Shown piece after piece: positions 6,336 through 9,557 of a stretch of 9,557 bases of DNA. Origin of the DNA: Rickettsiaceae bacterium (GTDB taxonomy: Bacteria; Pseudomonadota; Alphaproteobacteria; Rickettsiales; Rickettsiaceae); the NCBI GenBank assembly GCA_028372485.1, contig JAOMYS010000031.1, forward strand, positions 1 through 9,557, in the 5' to 3' direction. A program made the translations under genes and the position numbers. Below the pieces are notes generated by a model that was not told the origin of the DNA, searched no databases, and saw only the letters and a program-made list of their open reading frames with translations. The stretch's first letter is position 1. Each line of letters starts with the position of its first letter.

Positions 6336-7193
6336 TTACCAATCTATTGCATCATCAAGACAGCACTTTTTATATTTTCTTCCAGAACCACATGGGCATA
6401 TATCATTACGACCCAGCTTTTTCTTTTTAGCTGGGGGTGGTTTGTTGCTCTCATTAAAGAGCTTAAGCTGCGGATATCTTTCTAATATATAATTGCGTTT
6501 TGGCGTTTCTCTCTTATCCCTTAGACCAAGTTTTATCTCAACATCCTCCAGATCGCCAACCATGGTCAAATCCACAATATCGGCGTTAAAAGCTTTTCTT
6601 ATGGAGTCTATCTTCGATCCTTGCCTGTCTAAATCCAACATAGCTGCAATTATATATCCATTAAAATCCCGCTGCTCAGCGTCTGATTCATCTAGACAAT
6701 GCGTTAATATGTCTAAGCACTCACTAGTGCAAGGCTCAAAATATTCACCAGTAAGCTCGATGACTCTGAGGGAGAGTGTTCTTGAATTTATACTTTTTGA
6801 TTTATCATGTAGAAGATTGGATAATATCTTAAGATGCTTCCCTTTAGACAATCTAGCAACAACTTCAGGTAGTTCGATATCTAAGTAATCAGAATAATCA
6901 TCCTCGGGATATTTATTGAAGGTATATATAAGAGGCTCTACTGCCTCACTTGCATCTAATTCACATAATATTCTCCATGCATGAATAGAAATCCAGTACT
7001 CCTCCTCAAGCTCGGAATAATATAAATTCATATCACAAGCAAGATCTATTAGCTCGTCTATTTCCTCCTTATTAACAGCAAAGTTGTTATACATAGGACT
7101 CTCTGGTCTCCACATCCTAAGATCATCGGGCATTAAAAGGATTGATAGCTTGTTGTATAGCGGGCTTTTGTCGATCTTTATTTCTTCGGTCAT
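6336..7193 (-). CDS. HEAT-like protein with C-terminal SEC-C zinc motif
   Basis: A 285-residue soluble protein, with no signal peptide or membrane segment. Its last 25 residues carry a complete SEC-C motif, CPCGSGRKYKKCC: C266, C268, C277 and C278 in the CxCx8CC spacing that binds zinc in the SecA C-terminus. A lysine/proline-rich linker (251-260) precedes it. Residues about 45-225 are helical and acidic with repeating patterns such as ISIHAWRILCELDASEAVEPLI and LPEVVARLS, resembling HEAT/armadillo-type repeats that bind proteins or nucleic acid. SEC-C motifs are found on many otherwise unrelated proteins and are frequent near defence genes. It lies 107 bp downstream of hsdR on the same strand and may share its transcript, although an A/T palindrome (7194-7208) abuts the start codon and a separate promoter is possible. 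The ribosome binding site is weak. I recognise the domains but not a named function; it could be an adaptor or chaperone-like partner. Confidence 0.85.
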   Translation of the reverse strand: MTEEIKIDKSPLYNKLSILLMPDDLRMWRPESPMYNNFAVNKEEIDELIDLACDMNLYYSELEEEYWISIHAWRILCELDASEAVEPLIYTFNKYPEDDYSDYLDIELPEVVARLSKGKHLKILSNLLHDKSKSINSRTLSLRVIELTGEYFEPCTSECLDILTHCLDESDAEQRDFNGYIIAAMLDLDRQGSKIDSIRKAFNADIVDLTMVGDLEDVEIKLGLRDKRETPKRNYILERYPQLKLFNESNKPPPAKKKKLGRNDICPCGSGRKYKKCCLDDAIDW

Positions 7194-7208
7194 AATATTT
7201 TAAATATT
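7194..7208. repeat. A/T palindrome at the SEC-C gene start
   Basis: AATATTT (7194-7200) and AAATATT (7202-7208) are perfect 7-bp arms around one T, placed immediately before the SEC-C start codon where a ribosome site or operator would be. It might limit translation or bind a regulator, but an A/T-only palindrome is not strong evidence. Confidence 0.3.
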
Positions 7209-7300
7209 GAATTCTTGTTCTGTTTGTTTTTTCTTTTATGGGGTTGCATGAGATGCCTAATTAGAGAAGCTTTGTATCTTATGTATACTCCCCTGGTTCA

Positions 7301-9557
7301 TCATATTTTTCCACCCACATCCTTAAACTTTTCAACAAGCTGCGATATCTTTTCGAGGACGCCCTGTTTCTTAGTGCGATACTCAGGCTTTAACGGGCTT
7401 ATCTTGGGAAGGATTGAGTTTAGCTCCATGCCGTTACCGCTAGCGAACTTATTCTTAATTGAAGTTGCTATATAACGTTTTGCGTCTTCTGGATTCAGAT
7501 TTTCTGTATTAATAAGCTCCTCTACCTCAATGCTTTGCTCTTTTTGTGCAAAATCGAAGAAAGCGCCAATGATACCAGCCTTATCATTGAGCTTATCAAG
7601 GTTAGTTTGATTGATAAAGTCAACAAGCAAGGTTTCTTTGGTGCGATGTCCTACGCTGGCTCTAATCATACTACGTACGCTTTCAAGAAGAGCAGTTTTG
7701 TCTTTTATTTTCTTACTATTTTCAAAAATCTGTTCTAGAATGTAGTCAAGATTGATCTCTTGGGACTTTAGAAGATCTACTTCAAACACCACATCATCCC
7801 AGTCTATAGATGATTCTTCTTTTTCGTTGGCATTCTTTTCGCGTCTCAACCAATCACGTATGTCGTTATAGGTAGAGCGATAATCCTGAATTTTGCGCTC
7901 AGCTGGTATCTTGACTGACTTTAGTGCTGCAAAATCTGCTTCACTTAAATGATGTTCTATCTTAAATACTTTCACAGCTTCTTCATCATTGACATCAATA
8001 TCTTGTAAAGCCTGTAGAGTTACAAACTCATCATAGTTTTGTAGTATATTCTCAACCCGCAGATATTCACCAAATAATTTCGCAAAAGCTTTTTTATCCG
8101 ACTCCTTTATAATCTCATTAGGACTTGAAAAACGCTTATCTAGCTCCTTAGATATATCTATAAAACCTCGCCTCGCTTTTCCTGTATTGGCATCTCTAAA
8201 GCCTTCCATGTATTCCTTGTAGCTCTTTTCTAGTACAACATTTTTCGTGTTCTCGTCACCGAACAGGGTAATAGCTTCTTTGGTAGCTTTTTCCAAATCT
8301 CGGAATGTAACAATGTTGCCAAATGTTTTAGTGGCATTATGAATACGGTTTGTGCGTGAATAAGCCTGTATTAGACCGTGATAGCGTAGATTCTTATCAA
8401 CAAATAGGGTATTGAGAGTTGGAGCGTCAAATCCCGTTAAGAACATACCTACCACGATAACCAAATCTATTTCTTTGGATTTGACGCGCTTTGCTAAATC
8501 GCGGTAGTAATTCTGAAACTCTCTAATGTCAAAGCTACTCTTTGTTTTAAAGAATCTATTGTAATCATTAATAGCAGAACTCAAGAATTCTTTTGCGCTG
8601 CTATTCATCGCAGAAACATCAAAGTTTTCATCTAAAATCTCACCAACCGAGTCTTGCTCTTCATTAGCTGCAAACGAGAAGATAGTGGCAATCTTAATTG
8701 GCTTGTCGCTATTTTTTTGTAGCTCATTGAGATTCTCGTAATACAATTTAGCGGCATCAATGCTGCTAACAGCAAACATAGCATTAAAACCCTCATTATT
8801 GCATTGCAAGCGATGGGTTTTGTGACGGTAGTTACTTAAGATATACTCTGATATTGTGCGGATACGGTCTGGATGCAAAAGTGCTTTTTTGTTTTCTAGC
8901 TCATTTAGCGTATCTAAATCTTGCTCTGTTTCAGTAGCCTTAAATTTAGGGCGCACATCGTTATAGTCAACCTTGAACTTTAGAACTTTTTCATCACGAA
9001 TAGCATGGGTAATTACATAAGAGTGCAACTCCCGCCCAAATACGCTAGCGGTTGTATCTGCACCTGATGCATTTTGTGGAAAGATTGGCGTGCCTGTAAA
9101 ACCAAACTGGTAATGGCGTTTAAACTTCTTCTTAAGGTTTTTCTGCGCTTCGCCAAATTGACTACGGTGACATTCATCGAAAATAAAAACTACTTGCTTG
9201 TTATATACAGGAAGATCAGTTTCGGATTTAATCAGGTTATTGAGTTTTTGAATAGTGGTAACAATAATCTTATTATCATCTTTACTGAGGTTGCGTTTTA
9301 GCTCTGCTGTACTATTTGACCCATTTACGCTATCTGGTGAATATTTTTGATATTCCTTCATGGTCTGGTAATCAAGGTCTTTGCGATCCACTACAAAAAA
9401 GACTTTATCGATAAAATCAAGCTCAGTAGCCATGCGGGCTGCTTTAAAGCTGGTCAATGTTTTACCAGAGCCAGTTGTATGCCAGATATAACCACCACTT
9501 TCTGACTTACTCCAGCTTTTTGCGGAATGCGAACTATTGATCTTCCATAAAACACGC
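7301..9557 (-). CDS. hsdR: Type I restriction enzyme subunit R (HsdR), N-terminus beyond window
   Basis: The C-terminal 751 codons of the motor/nuclease subunit of a type I restriction-modification complex. HsdR joins HsdM and HsdS, translocates unmethylated DNA using ATP, and cuts it. The frame is open to the right edge (first full codon at 9556). Counting from there, Walker A TGSGKT is residues 28-33, the DEAD-type box DECH is 127-130, TGTP is 154-157, and the helicase motifs GFDAPTLNTLFVDK (375-388) and QAYSRTNR (397-404) follow. The remainder is the helical region, ending in LPKISPLKPEY...FKDVGGKI, the usual C-terminus of the EcoR124-like group. A TTG at 9455-9457 can look like a start but sits just after Walker A, so it is internal. 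The PD-(D/E)XK nuclease domain, and presumably hsdM and hsdS, lie past 9557. No frameshift is visible in this part, and the SEC-C gene follows after 107 bp. Confidence 0.95.
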   Translation of the reverse strand, partial: RVLWKINSSHSAKSWSKSESGGYIWHTTGSGKTLTSFKAARMATELDFIDKVFFVVDRKDLDYQTMKEYQKYSPDSVNGSNSTAELKRNLSKDDNKIIVTTIQKLNNLIKSETDLPVYNKQVVFIFDECHRSQFGEAQKNLKKKFKRHYQFGFTGTPIFPQNASGADTTASVFGRELHSYVITHAIRDEKVLKFKVDYNDVRPKFKATETEQDLDTLNELENKKALLHPDRIRTISEYILSNYRHKTHRLQCNNEGFNAMFAVSSIDAAKLYYENLNELQKNSDKPIKIATIFSFAANEEQDSVGEILDENFDVSAMNSSAKEFLSSAINDYNRFFKTKSSFDIREFQNYYRDLAKRVKSKEIDLVIVVGMFLTGFDAPTLNTLFVDKNLRYHGLIQAYSRTNRIHNATKTFGNIVTFRDLEKATKEAITLFGDENTKNVVLEKSYKEYMEGFRDANTGKARRGFIDISKELDKRFSSPNEIIKESDKKAFAKLFGEYLRVENILQNYDEFVTLQALQDIDVNDEEAVKVFKIEHHLSEADFAALKSVKIPAERKIQDYRSTYNDIRDWLRREKNANEKEESSIDWDDVVFEVDLLKSQEINLDYILEQIFENSKKIKDKTALLESVRSMIRASVGHRTKETLLVDFINQTNLDKLNDKAGIIGAFFDFAQKEQSIEVEELINTENLNPEDAKRYIATSIKNKFASGNGMELNSILPKISPLKPEYRTKKQGVLEKISQLVEKFKDVGGKI

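Noticed and set aside
6493..6888. 131-codon plus-strand frame inside the SEC-C gene
   Set aside because: Ser-rich antisense shadow of a gene with a clear zinc motif on the other strand.
9455..9457. TTG as the hsdR start codon
   Set aside because: The frame stays open to the window edge and the 33 codons before it include the Walker A motif, so the gene begins beyond 9557.

Overview
This AT-rich window (about one third G+C by eye) looks like accessory DNA from a low-GC intracellular bacterium. The Rpn/PD-(D/E)XK 'transposase' at the left closely resembles, from memory, the multicopy versions of Rickettsia and other Rickettsiales or Legionella-like symbionts. I cannot fix the genus from the sequence. 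No rRNA, tRNA, CRISPR array or complete insertion sequence is visible.

Layout. Positions 1-233 are noncoding. A full-length Rpn-family nuclease gene (234-1106) lies on the minus strand. A 269-bp divergent gap (1107-1375) holds clustered inverted and direct repeats that look like a resolvase recombination (res) site, plus a plausible promoter. Three plus-strand genes follow, tightly packed: a small serine recombinase (1376-1942), a yaaA gene (1939-2696) overlapping it by 4 bp and broken by one frameshift near 2157, and, 20 bp later, a large gene (2717-6121). That gene encodes a 1134-residue protein of the TM0106-like family, combining a RecB/Cas4-like nuclease, an RNase H-like (DEDD-type) exonuclease domain and a UPF1-like SF1 helicase. 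A 214-bp convergent gap rich in inverted repeats separates it from two minus-strand genes: a HEAT-like protein ending in a SEC-C zinc motif (6336-7193), and the C-terminal 751 codons of a type I restriction subunit, hsdR (7301 to the right edge). The Walker A motif of hsdR is visible but its nuclease domain is outside the window.

Interpretation. The right half reads as a defence island: HsdR cuts unmodified DNA as part of a type I restriction-modification complex, whose hsdM and hsdS should lie beyond 9557. The SEC-C protein follows HsdR in the same direction, and the nuclease-helicase points towards them. The left half carries DNA-recombination genes (Rpn and serine recombinase) that could have mobilised the region. 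The least described arrangement is the recombinase-yaaA-nuclease/helicase cluster. A shared system is an inference from spacing only, and the yaaA frameshift argues that at least one member is decaying.
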